NCBI RefSeq assembly: GCF_900188385.1
Contig: NZ_FZOI01000009.1
Span: 62,001-126,000 of the forward strand
DNA from: Azospirillum sp. RU38E
GTDB lineage: Bacteria; Pseudomonadota; Alphaproteobacteria; Azospirillales; Azospirillaceae
Direction: 5' to 3'
Length of the DNA stretch: 64,000 nt
Both the position numbers and the translations under genes were made by a program. The notes under the pieces were generated by a model that was given only the letters and a program-made list of their open reading frames with translations, was not told where the DNA came from and made no database searches. Shown here one piece after another: positions 43,731-52,763 of the stretch; position 1 is the stretch's first letter, and each line of letters opens with the position of its first letter.

Positions 43731-46700
43731 TCATCTCACCGTGAAGGTCCAGGTGCCGCCGCCAACGATGTGTCGGGCGACACCCTTGGTACCCGACAGC
43801 AGACGCGCCCCCTCTGTGGCCACCAACCGCTTGCCATCAGGAACCGGTAGAATGATTTCCGCCTCCGTATTGGCTGGCACGCTTGCTTCCAGCGTCAGGG
43901 CACCGCGCGGGTCAAAACGCCATTGTACGCTGATCCGCCCGCGTATGCTGTCATAGTCGACCGAGGCGGACGGGACGCGGGGATCGAACAGCGGCGCGAT
44001 GCGGAACCGTGCGAACCCCGGCTCCATCTCTTCGATCCCGGCAATACGACGATAAAGGAACCCCACCACAGCCCCCAAGGCATAGTGGTTGAAACTGTTC
44101 ATGGCGACGTCGCCCGTGTCGCCGTTCCAGCGCTCCCAGATTGTGGTCGCGCCGCGCGCCACCATATAGCCCCAGGACGGGAAATCCGTCCGAAGCAGAA
44201 GATCATAGACCAGGGCCCCCTCCCCGACATCCGCCAATGCATCCAGACTGAGGGGAGTGCCCAGAAAACCCGTGGACAGCAAGGTCCCGCGCCGCCGGAT
44301 ATCGGCAGCCAGCAACCGGCCCGCCACTGCCTTTTGCAGATCGGTCAGCAATCCCAGGCGAATGGCCAGAATGTAGGATGTATGGCTGCCATTGCCGACC
44401 GTCCCGTCCGCCGCCACGAATTCCCGCCGGAATGCCGCAGCAACATCGGTGGAAAGGCGGCGGAAGCGAGCGGCTTCCTCATTCTTGCCAATCGCTTCCC
44501 CCAGATCGGCAATCTGGTCGAGCGAACGTTTCAGCATCGCCGTCGCCACAAGAGCCTTTGGCGTCGTCTCATCCATCGGGTTTTTTGCGTCCAGCGCCAG
44601 CCAATCCCCGAAATTAGCCCCCATCACGACGCGCCAGATCAGATCAGGGTTGTCGGCCAGAATACCGTCGATCTGCCGGACCATGCTGTCCCAATGCTCC
44701 ACCACCAGAGCGGTATCGCCATATCGGCGCCAGCAAATCCAAGGCAACATGATGCCGGCATCCGACCAGCCCGGCGAGGCGCCGGGCGGGGAGTCCACGG
44801 TGGGGGCGAAGATGGGATAGGCGCCCTTGAAGGTCTGTGCATCCCGCAGATCGCGCAGCCAGCGCCGGGTAAAGGCCCCAACATCCATGTTGAAGGCCGC
44901 CGCATCCCAGAAGACCTGGGCATCGCCCGTCCAGCCCAACCGTTCATCACGCTGGGGACAATCGGTGGGAATGGCCAGGAAATTGGATCGCTGGCTCCAC
45001 AGCGTGTTCAGCCATAATTGCTGCACCGTCGGGCTGTCGATGCGCAACATCCCGGTTTCCGGCAGGTCGGTGCCGATGACATGGCCCTCCACCGACCATT
45101 CAGGACCGGGCAGCCCGGTAATCTCCAGATATCGGAAACCATGAAAGGTGAAGAAAGGCAGATAGGTTTCCCCTGCCGGGTCACCCCGCAGGATATAGGT
45201 ATCCGTCGCCCGTGCGGCGCGAAGATTGCTTTGGTCCACCATGCCGTCGCTATTCAATATTTCGGCGAAGCGCATGGTCACCGTCGCCCCGCGGGGGCCT
45301 TTGACAAACAGCTTGGCTAGGCCGGCAAAGTTCTGACCAAAATCCACCACGGCGCAGCCCGGCCGGGGGGTAGCGATGCTTTTCGGCTTCAGCGTGCGGG
45401 TGACCCGGATGGGGGGGCTTACCTGCGACACCAGTTGCCCCAATGGCTTTTCAGCCAGCCAGCATGGCGTCCAGCTTGCGTCATCATAGCCGGGCGCGTC
45501 CCAGCCCGGCTGTTCCAGCCGTGCGTCATAAGTCTCGCCATTATAAAGCTCGGACCGCACAATGGGGGACGGTGTCATCCGCCAGCCTGGGCCCGTGGTG
45601 ACAACCCGAATGGCGCCGTCTGGTTCCTCGATCTCCAACTGTGCCAGCAGGCGGCGGGGTGCCGGGCCAAACGGGTACCGCCCCACTGGCGCCATATAGC
45701 TGGCATACCAGCCGTCACCGACCAGCCCGGCAAGCACGTTCGGGCCGGCGCGCAACAGGCCGGTCACATCATAGGTGCGGTAGAGGATGGTCTTGCGGAA
45801 ATCGGTGCTTTCCGATTGCAGCCTTTCATCGCTGACCGGCCTTCCATTCAGCCGCATATCATGCGCGCCCAGAGCCGCGATATAAAGGCGGGCGCGCCTG
45901 GGTGCTGCCGTCAGGTCAAAGCTGTGTCGCAGGGCATGGGCCGCACTGGCCGGCCAGGGGGCATGGGGCTGCGGCTTCTGCAACGCCGGGGCCTCCCATC
46001 CCTTGAGCGTCGCCCCGGGCATACGCCAGCCCGGCGTCTCCGCCAGGCTGGTCTGCCACCCCTCAACGATGCGCTTCACGCCACCGCCCGGTTGCGGCAG
46101 CCGGAGTTGGGCCGCCACGGAAACCTCCGTGGCGGGGATGAAACTGCGTGGCGGCGTCACACCTGCCGCCAGCACATGCCGCCCTTTGGTAATGGGCAGA
46201 ATGAAGCGTTCCGCAGGCGGGCCACCGAACGACAGATAGGGATGATCGGAGAGAGTGATCGGCCTGCCATCCAGCGTCACATCATGCAGAAAGCCAGAGC
46301 TGAACAATGTCAGCACCATATCGCCATCGGCCGCCGCCTCGAAGGCAAGACGGAAATAACGCTGTTTCCCCTCTGCCGGAACCGGTGCCACAAAGGTGGG
46401 CATACCCGCCTCCCGGTCCGCCCGATCCACCGCCGTTTCCACGGCCAGCCAGTCCGCCCGCCAGTCGGCAGGCGCCAGCAGCCCCATCTCCCACCAGGCC
46501 GCCTCGCTGGCCGTTGCCTCATTGCCCTGGTCATCCCAGATCGTCACCGTCCACCAGACACGCTGGCGTGAGGACAAGCGGGTCCCGCCGTAGGGGATGC
46601 CCGTCGATCGATCAGACGGGACACGGCCGCTGTCCCAACAATCAGCCTGTCCGGCCCGCAACCCCGCCTCTGTGGAGGCGACGCGGATACGATACGCCAC

Positions 46701-46919
46701 CTGGCGGATATTCCGCCGGCTGCCCGATATCTGCCAGGACAAGGCGGGCGTCAGCTCCGCCAAGCCCAAAGGATTGGATAATTGCGCCGCCCGCAGGCCG
46801 ACGACGGAGAGCCCGCCATGGCGACCGTCGCCGCGGCTGTAACCGCAGCCTGATAGGGTGCCTGCGGTCAGGCCGGCGGCGGATGTGCCCAGGAACAGGC
46901 GACGATTGATCAACGGCAT
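43731..46919 (-). CDS. Alpha-L-rhamnosidase, GH78
   Basis: 1062 residues, a usual size for bacterial GH78 enzymes. The signal region (INRRLFLGTSAAGLTAGTLSGC) has a twin-arginine-like start and a lipobox with Cys25, so it is probably an exported lipoprotein. N-terminal beta domains include SWQISGSRRNIRQVAYRIRV and the carbohydrate-binding-like LYIAALGAHDMRLNGRPV. The (alpha/alpha)6 catalytic domain includes CPQRDERLGWTGDAQVF, with its acidic catalytic residues, and the C-terminal beta domain follows. It removes terminal L-rhamnose from plant glycosides or polysaccharides. ATG 46919 follows GGAG; an upstream in-frame start would precede the signal. The adjacent TonB receptor and LacI regulator probably belong to the same uptake locus. 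Confidence 0.93.
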   Translation of the reverse strand: MPLINRRLFLGTSAAGLTAGTLSGCGYSRGDGRHGGLSVVGLRAAQLSNPLGLAELTPALSWQISGSRRNIRQVAYRIRVASTEAGLRAGQADCWDSGRVPSDRSTGIPYGGTRLSSRQRVWWTVTIWDDQGNEATASEAAWWEMGLLAPADWRADWLAVETAVDRADREAGMPTFVAPVPAEGKQRYFRLAFEAAADGDMVLTLFSSGFLHDVTLDGRPITLSDHPYLSFGGPPAERFILPITKGRHVLAAGVTPPRSFIPATEVSVAAQLRLPQPGGGVKRIVEGWQTSLAETPGWRMPGATLKGWEAPALQKPQPHAPWPASAAHALRHSFDLTAAPRRARLYIAALGAHDMRLNGRPVSDERLQSESTDFRKTILYRTYDVTGLLRAGPNVLAGLVGDGWYASYMAPVGRYPFGPAPRRLLAQLEIEEPDGAIRVVTTGPGWRMTPSPIVRSELYNGETYDARLEQPGWDAPGYDDASWTPCWLAEKPLGQLVSQVSPPIRVTRTLKPKSIATPRPGCAVVDFGQNFAGLAKLFVKGPRGATVTMRFAEILNSDGMVDQSNLRAARATDTYILRGDPAGETYLPFFTFHGFRYLEITGLPGPEWSVEGHVIGTDLPETGMLRIDSPTVQQLWLNTLWSQRSNFLAIPTDCPQRDERLGWTGDAQVFWDAAAFNMDVGAFTRRWLRDLRDAQTFKGAYPIFAPTVDSPPGASPGWSDAGIMLPWICWRRYGDTALVVEHWDSMVRQIDGILADNPDLIWRVVMGANFGDWLALDAKNPMDETTPKALVATAMLKRSLDQIADLGEAIGKNEEAARFRRLSTDVAAAFRREFVAADGTVGNGSHTSYILAIRLGLLTDLQKAVAGRLLAADIRRRGTLLSTGFLGTPLSLDALADVGEGALVYDLLLRTDFPSWGYMVARGATTIWERWNGDTGDVAMNSFNHYALGAVVGFLYRRIAGIEEMEPGFARFRIAPLFDPRVPSASVDYDSIRGRISVQWRFDPRGALTLEASVPANTEAEIILPVPDGKRLVATEGARLLSGTKGVARHIVGGGTWTFTVR

Positions 46920-47035
46920 CAGCGGCAACTCCGGATCGCGGGGATGGAAATGAAACCGGTCAGCAGCCGGCAGCGGCGGGGGAGAGGGAATTGGCAATGT
47001 CCGGCGGCAAGGTAATCAGCATGATCACCCCCGGT

Positions 47036-49261
47036 TCAGCTGCCGAAGCGGTAACGAAGGGTCAAACCAAGCTCCCGCCCCTTCAGGACACTGCCGACAT
47101 GGAAGCCCGTGTCCCGACCCACGCTGAACGCCTGCCCGCCTTCTGTATCCTGCTGCTCGTTATCGAACAGGTTCTTGGCATAGGCGGTCAGTTCCCAGCT
47201 CTCAGAGGGGGCACGGAAGCCAAGATACAGATCCGCCAATGTCTGGGTCCGCTGCGTCCAGGCCGTCTGGGGGAAGTAGGCTTTGCTTTGGTAGCTGACG
47301 AGGCCACGGGCGAAGCCTGTATAGCTGCCCAGCGGGAACTCATAATTACTGCCCAGTGTGGCGGAGAATTTCGGCAACTGGCCTAAGGAGCTGTTGCTCA
47401 CGCATTGGCTTACATACCGTCCCTGCTGGACGCGTGGCACACCCTCTGCGTCCGGTGTGCCATCGCCATTATAATCGTTACAAGGGAGGGTCGCCTTGTC
47501 ATAACGGGCGTCGGCATAGGCCAGGGTCAGGTTGACCGACCAGCCATCGGTGATCAGCGCGCGCGCTTCCAGTTCGGCACCCGTGCTGAGCGCATCGCCG
47601 TTGAAGGCAGACGACTGGATTGTACAGGCAGCACCCCCCAATGTCCCCTCGTTGGTGGCATAGGCAAGGCCATTGGCGTTGGGGGCGCCCGTACAGGCAG
47701 CCAGGAAGAACTGGCCGATATAACCATCAAACTTCTGGTGGAAGACATTGGCATTCAGTTCCAGGCGCCCGTCCAGCCAGTTGCTTTTCAGCCCCAGTTC
47801 CGCCGATTGCGATTTCTCGTCATCATAAACGAAATAGTGCGCGGGAACCGGGGCGCCCGTCACATTGTCCGTATAGCCGCCGGGCCGGTAACTGGTGCCA
47901 TAGCTGGCATAGACCATCAGGTCTGGGCTGAAACGGTGCGTATAGCTGACATTCCCGGTCACGGCGTCATAGCCACGCTGCATGGCACTGGCCTTGATGT
48001 CGATATCCGTATAGCGCAGCCCCAGTTCCAGCTTGTCCGCGTCGGAGAGGGCGAAGCGCTGGGTGGTGAACAGGCCGCGGGTCGTGCTGTCGCCAAAGGA
48101 AGGCGCGTCAGTGAAGAAGGGCTTCACACTGGTCAGCGTGTCCCGCTGGGAACGCTCATAATAGGCACCGACCATATAGTTCCAGAAGGGGTTGTCCAGG
48201 CTTTCAAACCGGACTTCCTGGGTCAGCAGGTCGCTGTCATTCTTGCCGCCGGTGGCGTAGGGGATGGCGACCGGCGCATTGCCCAGATTGATGTTCAGGG
48301 CATTGTCGAAACGGCTGTCCTGATAGCCGCCAATGTAGCTGATGGCATGTGAACCCAGATCGTAACGCGCGTTAAGCACCGTCACGGCAAATTCATTTCG
48401 CGTACGGTTAGGATTGGGGTCAATGGCCACCCGATCCTTCAGGCGGTAGGTCTGGCCGCCATTCAGGCTGAAGGCACCTGTCCCTTCGGCGGAGCGGTAG
48501 AAGCGTTGGTTGCTCTCCAGCCGCTGATGGATCAAGGAAAGTTCCAGCTCCTCCACGGGCCGCCATTCTGCCGTCAGGCGGGCGCTTTTGGTTTCCTGAT
48601 GCGACCCCTCATCCAGGGTGATGTTTTTCACGCGGTTGCCATCATTCTCATCGTAAACGCCGGCTACCCGCAGCGCGAAAGTCTCCGACACGGGACCGCC
48701 CACACCGCCCTGGATATTGGCGACGCCCCCCGTGCCCACGGTTGCCTGAAGGTCGCCTTCCCAGACATCGAAGCCAGGACGGCGCGTGGTGACCAGCACG
48801 GAGCCCGATGGCGACGTCCGCCCCCGCAGCGTGCCCTGCGGGCCGCGCAGCACCTCAATCTGTCCCACATCGTAAAGGGAACTGAAGGAGGAGAAAACCG
48901 ATTGCGGAACCTCATTGAAATAGACATCGACCGTGTTGGTCGCGTTGGAACTGTTGCCATTGGGCATCTTGACGCCGCGCAGGGAAACGGATTGCTCGTC
49001 CCCACTGTTACGGCTGAGATTGAGGCCAGGCGTCAGTTGCTTGATATCCTGGAAGGTCAGGATGCTCAGTTCCTGGAGTTGTTCGCCGCCAACCACATTG
49101 ATCGATTGCGGGACGTCCTGCATACGTTCCTGACGTTTAGTCGCCGTGACAACGATCTCATCCAGCATGGCCGCCTCCTGTGCGACGGCTGTTCCGGCCA
49201 GTACCACGCTGCCGGCAACACCAGCCAGCAGACTGCGCTGCAAGAAATTTTTCTTGGACAT
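47036..49261 (-). CDS. TonB-dependent receptor near the rhamnosidase gene
   Basis: 741-residue outer-membrane receptor. The signal peptide is residues 1-~27 (SLLAGVAGSVVLAGTAVAQ). The TonB-box segment is LDEIVVTATKR. The plug contains NVVGGEQLQELSILTFQDIKQLTPGLNLSRN, VSLRGVKMPNG and IEVLRGPQGTLRGRTSPSGSVLVTTRRP. The barrel ends in LTLRYRFGS. GGGAGAGAG precedes ATG 49261. It is transcribed just ahead of the rhamnosidase gene, so import of rhamnosylated oligosaccharides or glycosides is likely. It is divergent from a LacI regulator, separated by 567 bases with a structured repeat. Confidence 0.92.
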   Translation of the reverse strand: MSKKNFLQRSLLAGVAGSVVLAGTAVAQEAAMLDEIVVTATKRQERMQDVPQSINVVGGEQLQELSILTFQDIKQLTPGLNLSRNSGDEQSVSLRGVKMPNGNSSNATNTVDVYFNEVPQSVFSSFSSLYDVGQIEVLRGPQGTLRGRTSPSGSVLVTTRRPGFDVWEGDLQATVGTGGVANIQGGVGGPVSETFALRVAGVYDENDGNRVKNITLDEGSHQETKSARLTAEWRPVEELELSLIHQRLESNQRFYRSAEGTGAFSLNGGQTYRLKDRVAIDPNPNRTRNEFAVTVLNARYDLGSHAISYIGGYQDSRFDNALNINLGNAPVAIPYATGGKNDSDLLTQEVRFESLDNPFWNYMVGAYYERSQRDTLTSVKPFFTDAPSFGDSTTRGLFTTQRFALSDADKLELGLRYTDIDIKASAMQRGYDAVTGNVSYTHRFSPDLMVYASYGTSYRPGGYTDNVTGAPVPAHYFVYDDEKSQSAELGLKSNWLDGRLELNANVFHQKFDGYIGQFFLAACTGAPNANGLAYATNEGTLGGAACTIQSSAFNGDALSTGAELEARALITDGWSVNLTLAYADARYDKATLPCNDYNGDGTPDAEGVPRVQQGRYVSQCVSNSSLGQLPKFSATLGSNYEFPLGSYTGFARGLVSYQSKAYFPQTAWTQRTQTLADLYLGFRAPSESWELTAYAKNLFDNEQQDTEGGQAFSVGRDTGFHVGSVLKGRELGLTLRYRFGS

Positions 49262-49828
49262 GTCTCTCTCCCTGTGGCGCTGCCTTTTCCAGGCACGCAT
49301 TCAGCCTTGACGCAAACCTTGATCGGTCGCGCCGGCTTTGTTCTGGATGTAATATCAAGGGTCATAATTTATGACCCTTGATACGGCGGCGACCGCCGCC
49401 GCGCCGCTTGGTAGCGGCGTAGCCAAGCCAGCGGATGCTGGCGCCGGCGATTGAGGGGCACGAAAGCGTGACCATCGGTCAGGATTTCGTGCCGCTGGTA
49501 CAAGGAACCGATGCGGCTGCGGCTTCACCCCCGCCCGCTCAAAGTCCCTGGTATGTTGGATGTCGAGCCGGTATCAGGAACCGGCGCTTCCTCGTGCCCC
49601 GTTGGCCATTCTGTTCTCCCTAAAGGTGCGTCTTACATGTTTATTGCCGGATTTCATTTTCCGGGATACGCATCCACATTTTGGTTTTCCCACAAAATCC
49701 GATCCATGGTCAACCCAGAAATGTCCGACGTTGTCATTTATAATTCCTGTTCACGCGACCCGCCCTGTAGGATGGGTCTGACCCCGCCGAAATCCTGGAT
49801 ATAGAGCCCCGAAAAGCAGAATCGCCCG
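49262..49828. other. 567-bp divergent intergenic region
   Basis: It contains the second structured multi-hairpin element (49353-49458). In the remaining part (49459-49828) I see no gene. The only feature is a loose inverted repeat ATTTTG-N9-CAAAAT near 49678-49698 that could be an operator for the LacI protein at 49829. A promoter for the receptor should lie at 49270-49350. Confidence 0.5.
49353..49458. repeat. Multi-hairpin structured element, copy 2
   Basis: Same architecture as 32076-32188. Hairpins are 49353-49383 (13-bp stem, AATTT loop), 49384-49401 (CGGCGGCG-AC-CGCCGCCG), 49402-49419 (CGCCGC-TTGGTA-GCGGCG, identical to copy 1) and 49428-49441 (CCAGC-GGAT-GCTGG). The tail is GGCGATTGAGGG. 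The CTTGG/CCAAG long-range pairing is kept. The first, second and fourth stems differ from copy 1 in sequence but still pair, which suggests selection on structure. Confidence 0.6.
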
Positions 49829-50869
49829 ATGAGCAATCCTACCATCCACGATGTTGCGGCCCTGGCGGACGTTTCCATCAAGACAGTGTCCCGCGTCCTG
49901 AACGGAGAGGACAAGGTCAAGCCGGCGACCCGCGAGCGGGTGATGGCAGCGGTCCGGCAACTGGGCTATTCGCTGAACCTATCCGCGCGAAGCCTGTCGG
50001 GTGCCCGCAACTATATCCTTGGATTGGTTTTCCATGCCGGTGCCGATGAAACGGCCATCGCTCTTCAGCATGAATATGTCAGCGCCATCCAGATCGGTGC
50101 CATCAATGCCTGCCGGGCCAACGGCTATCACCTGATGATGGAGCCGCTGGACCTGACCGCGCCGGATTTCGAAACCCGTGCATCGACGCTGCTGAACATG
50201 CCGGTCATGGACGGTTTCATCATCATGCCCCCGCTCTGTGACCACCCCGTCATCATCGACATGCTGATCAAGCGTAGCGCCAATTGCGTGCGGATCAGTC
50301 CATCGCAGGCGCTGGCGGATCTTCCGCTGCATGTCGGCATTGACGATTACCAGGCCGCATACGACATGACCCGCCATCTACTGGACATGGGGCACCGGCG
50401 GATCGGCTTCATTGGCGGGCCTGTGGATCATGCGTCGGCCGCCGACCGCTTTCGTGGATTCAAGAATGTACTGGAGGGGGCGGGCTGCTTTGCAGCGTCC
50501 ATGGTGCGATATGGCGATTATGGCTGGGATTCCGGCCTTGCGGCCGGCCTGGACCTGCTGACCCTTCCCGAACGCCCGACAGCGATTTTCGCGCTGAACG
50601 ACATGATGGCCCTGGGTGTCTATAGTGCGGCCCATCGGCTCAATCTCCACATCCCCAACGATGTGTCTGTCGCGGGCATTGACGACACCCCCTCCTCCCG
50701 GATCGCCACCCCGCCCCTGACAACGGTTCGACAGCCGATCATGGCCATGGGTTTCGCGGCGACGGAGGCACTGATCAAGGCAAGTGCCGGCGAAACATCA
50801 TCGATGAAGGTCCTGTTTGCGCATGAACTGATCGAACGGGCTTCCATAGGGAGATGGGTATCATCCTGA
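49829..50869 (+). CDS. LacI-family transcriptional regulator
   Basis: 346 residues. N-terminal HTH TIHDVAALADVSIKTVSRVLNG (5-26) and hinge YSLNLSARSLSGARNY, then an effector domain with GFIIMPPL, HRRIGFIGGP, FALNDMMALGVYSA and VSVAGIDDTPSSRIATPPLTTV. Divergent from the TonB receptor/rhamnosidase genes, so it probably represses them and is relieved by a rhamnose-derived or related sugar; this is inferred from position. It is not closely related in sequence to the LacI protein at 11195. The start is ATG 49829, at the family's usual distance from the HTH. Confidence 0.93.
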   Translation: MSNPTIHDVAALADVSIKTVSRVLNGEDKVKPATRERVMAAVRQLGYSLNLSARSLSGARNYILGLVFHAGADETAIALQHEYVSAIQIGAINACRANGYHLMMEPLDLTAPDFETRASTLLNMPVMDGFIIMPPLCDHPVIIDMLIKRSANCVRISPSQALADLPLHVGIDDYQAAYDMTRHLLDMGHRRIGFIGGPVDHASAADRFRGFKNVLEGAGCFAASMVRYGDYGWDSGLAAGLDLLTLPERPTAIFALNDMMALGVYSAAHRLNLHIPNDVSVAGIDDTPSSRIATPPLTTVRQPIMAMGFAATEALIKASAGETSSMKVLFAHELIERASIGRWVSS

Positions 50870-50920
50870 TATCCGGGATCGACAGTTCCCCTGCCCCTGT
50901 ATCCGTCAGCGCCTTTGGCT

Positions 50921-51361
50921 TTACCGCCGGAATTTGTCCGACAGCACCAGGGATGACATGGTGCGCTCCACCCCCGTCACCAGGCCCAGCTGGTCCAGCA
51001 CCCGGTCGATATCCTGCACCGTGGGGGCGGCCACCACAGCCATCATGTCGTAACTGCCGGAAATGGCGCTGAGCGATTCCACCTCCGCAATGCGCTTCAC
51101 ATCGCCGACGATTCGGGCGATCATTTTCGGGTTGGTGGACAGCAGCACATAGGCGCGGATCAGCCGGGCGGTGGCATAATCGCTGCGCAGCGTATAGCCC
51201 TGGATAATGCCCAGCCGTTCCAGCCGGGCAATACGCGCCTGCACGCTGGACCGCGCCAGCCCCAGCTTGCGCGCCAGCGATGCCGTGGGTTCCCGCGCAT
51301 TGGCGCGCAGCAATTGCAGCAGCGCCAGATCGGTGCTGTCCTGCTCCCCCGTATCGCTCAC
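50921..51361 (-). CDS. Lrp/AsnC-family regulator of the lysine operon
   Basis: 146 residues. The N-terminal HTH (DLALLQLLRANAREPTASLARKLGLARSSVQARIARLERLGIIQGY) is followed by the RAM ligand-binding domain with SLSAISGSYDMMAVVAAPTVQDID and VERTMSSLVLSDKF. Lrp/AsnC proteins form octamers and sense amino acids. The GTG start overlaps the stop of the dehydrogenase gene (GTGA), so it is the last gene of the lysine catabolic operon. It probably regulates that operon in response to lysine or an intermediate; the effector is inference. Confidence 0.92.
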   Translation of the reverse strand: MSDTGEQDSTDLALLQLLRANAREPTASLARKLGLARSSVQARIARLERLGIIQGYTLRSDYATARLIRAYVLLSTNPKMIARIVGDVKRIAEVESLSAISGSYDMMAVVAAPTVQDIDRVLDQLGLVTGVERTMSSLVLSDKFRR

Positions 51362-52758
51362 CAGCGCACCCGCCCCAGCAGCCCGTCGCCATCCAGATGG
51401 TTCTGCAGCAACCGGGCCAGCGCCTGCTGGGCCGGGTCGGCATGGATCTGGTGATGGGCCAGATTGACCGGGCCAACCCCATGTTCCCCGCTATAGCTGC
51501 CCTCATAGCGGCCCACCAGCAGGTCATAGATGCCGCGCCGCACGCCATCCACCCGGTCGGGTGGATAGTCGGCATCCACCTCTTTGGGGATGACCAAATT
51601 GAAATGGTCGCCGCCATCGCCGCGATGGCCGAAACCGCAGATCAGCAGGCCCGGATGGTTGGCCCGCACCCATTCCGTCGCCTCTGCCCGGAATGCGCTC
51701 ATCTTGCCGCGCGCGAGCGAGATATCCAGCCCGATCACCCGACCAAGGCCGCGCAACCCCTCTGAAATGGCGTGGCGCAGCGCCCATAGCTCCGCCGGCG
51801 GGCCGGGAATGGCATCGGCGATCAGGCCGCTTTCATAGCCCTGTTCCAGCACGGCCAGCAGCAGCGCCTCCAGATCCAACTGATCGGCCCCGGTGGTGGA
51901 CATCAGTTCCACCAGCAAGGTTTCCTCCGGCGGGGGGCCGCCGAACGGGTTGCGCAACTGGGGTCGGTGGTGCAGGGCGGCCTTCAGCGCCGGCCCGCTC
52001 ATGCTTTCAAAGGCGGAGAGAAACTCCCCCGCCTGCCCATCCAGCAGGGCCTGGATGGGACCGATGGCGTCCAGGTCGCGCGGCACCACCAGGGCCGTCA
52101 CCGTCTGTTTGGGCAGCGGCTGCAAATCCAGTACGGCGGCGGTGACGATGCCGAAACTGCCGCCCGTGCCGATGAAAAGCTGTTTGAAATCCAGCCCCGT
52201 GCTGTTCTTGCGCAGGCCCTTCAGGTCGCCGGCGATGCTGCCATCGGGCAGCACCACCTGCAGCGACAGCACATTGCGCCGTGCATCGCCATAGCGCAGC
52301 ACCCGCGACCCGCCGGCATTGGTGGAAATCATGCCGCCCACGCTGGGGCTGGCGGAAATATCGATGGGGAACCACAGGCCGTGCGGGGCCAACTTCTCAT
52401 TCAGCCGGTCCAGATCCCACCCGGCCCCCACGGTGACGGCGCGGTTGGCCACATCCAGATCAAACAGCCCGGTCAGCCGCGACAGTGACAGCACCAATTG
52501 TTCGCCCGACCCATCGGGCACCGACGCCCCGACCAGCCCGGTATTGGCCCCCTGCGGCACCAGCCGCACCTTGTGCAGGTGGCACAGGCGCAGGATGGCG
52601 GCCACCTGTTCGGCGCTGTCCGGCCGCACCACCGCCAGCGCCCGCCCGCCGCCATAGCGGGCGGCGGTCTGATAGGGGGCCAGATCGCCCGCCTCGCTCA
52701 ACACATGGCGCGGGCCGACAATGGCGGCCAGGTCGGTGATAAAGGAACCCAGATCCAT
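51358..52758 (-). CDS. FAD-binding oxidoreductase, probable D-2-hydroxyglutarate dehydrogenase
   Basis: 466-residue flavoprotein of the GlcD/D-2-hydroxyacid dehydrogenase family. The PCMH-type FAD domain includes LVPQGANTGLVGASVPDGSGEQLVLSLSRL and SPSVGGMISTNAGGSRVLRYGDARRNVL. The C-terminal FAD-oxidase domain ends with HRGDGGDHFNLV, YEGSYSGEHGVGPVNLAH. The family covers D-lactate, glycolate and D-2-hydroxyglutarate. D-2-hydroxyglutarate is favoured because the gene directly upstream encodes an HglS-type enzyme that makes it from 2-oxoadipate. It would pass product to 2-oxoglutarate. ATG 52758 follows GGAG at 11 bases and overlaps the HglS-type gene; a TTG four codons earlier is less likely. 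Confidence 0.87.
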   Translation of the reverse strand: MDLGSFITDLAAIVGPRHVLSEAGDLAPYQTAARYGGGRALAVVRPDSAEQVAAILRLCHLHKVRLVPQGANTGLVGASVPDGSGEQLVLSLSRLTGLFDLDVANRAVTVGAGWDLDRLNEKLAPHGLWFPIDISASPSVGGMISTNAGGSRVLRYGDARRNVLSLQVVLPDGSIAGDLKGLRKNSTGLDFKQLFIGTGGSFGIVTAAVLDLQPLPKQTVTALVVPRDLDAIGPIQALLDGQAGEFLSAFESMSGPALKAALHHRPQLRNPFGGPPPEETLLVELMSTTGADQLDLEALLLAVLEQGYESGLIADAIPGPPAELWALRHAISEGLRGLGRVIGLDISLARGKMSAFRAEATEWVRANHPGLLICGFGHRGDGGDHFNLVIPKEVDADYPPDRVDGVRRGIYDLLVGRYEGSYSGEHGVGPVNLAHHQIHADPAQQALARLLQNHLDGDGLLGRVRW

Positions 52759-52763
52759 AAGGC

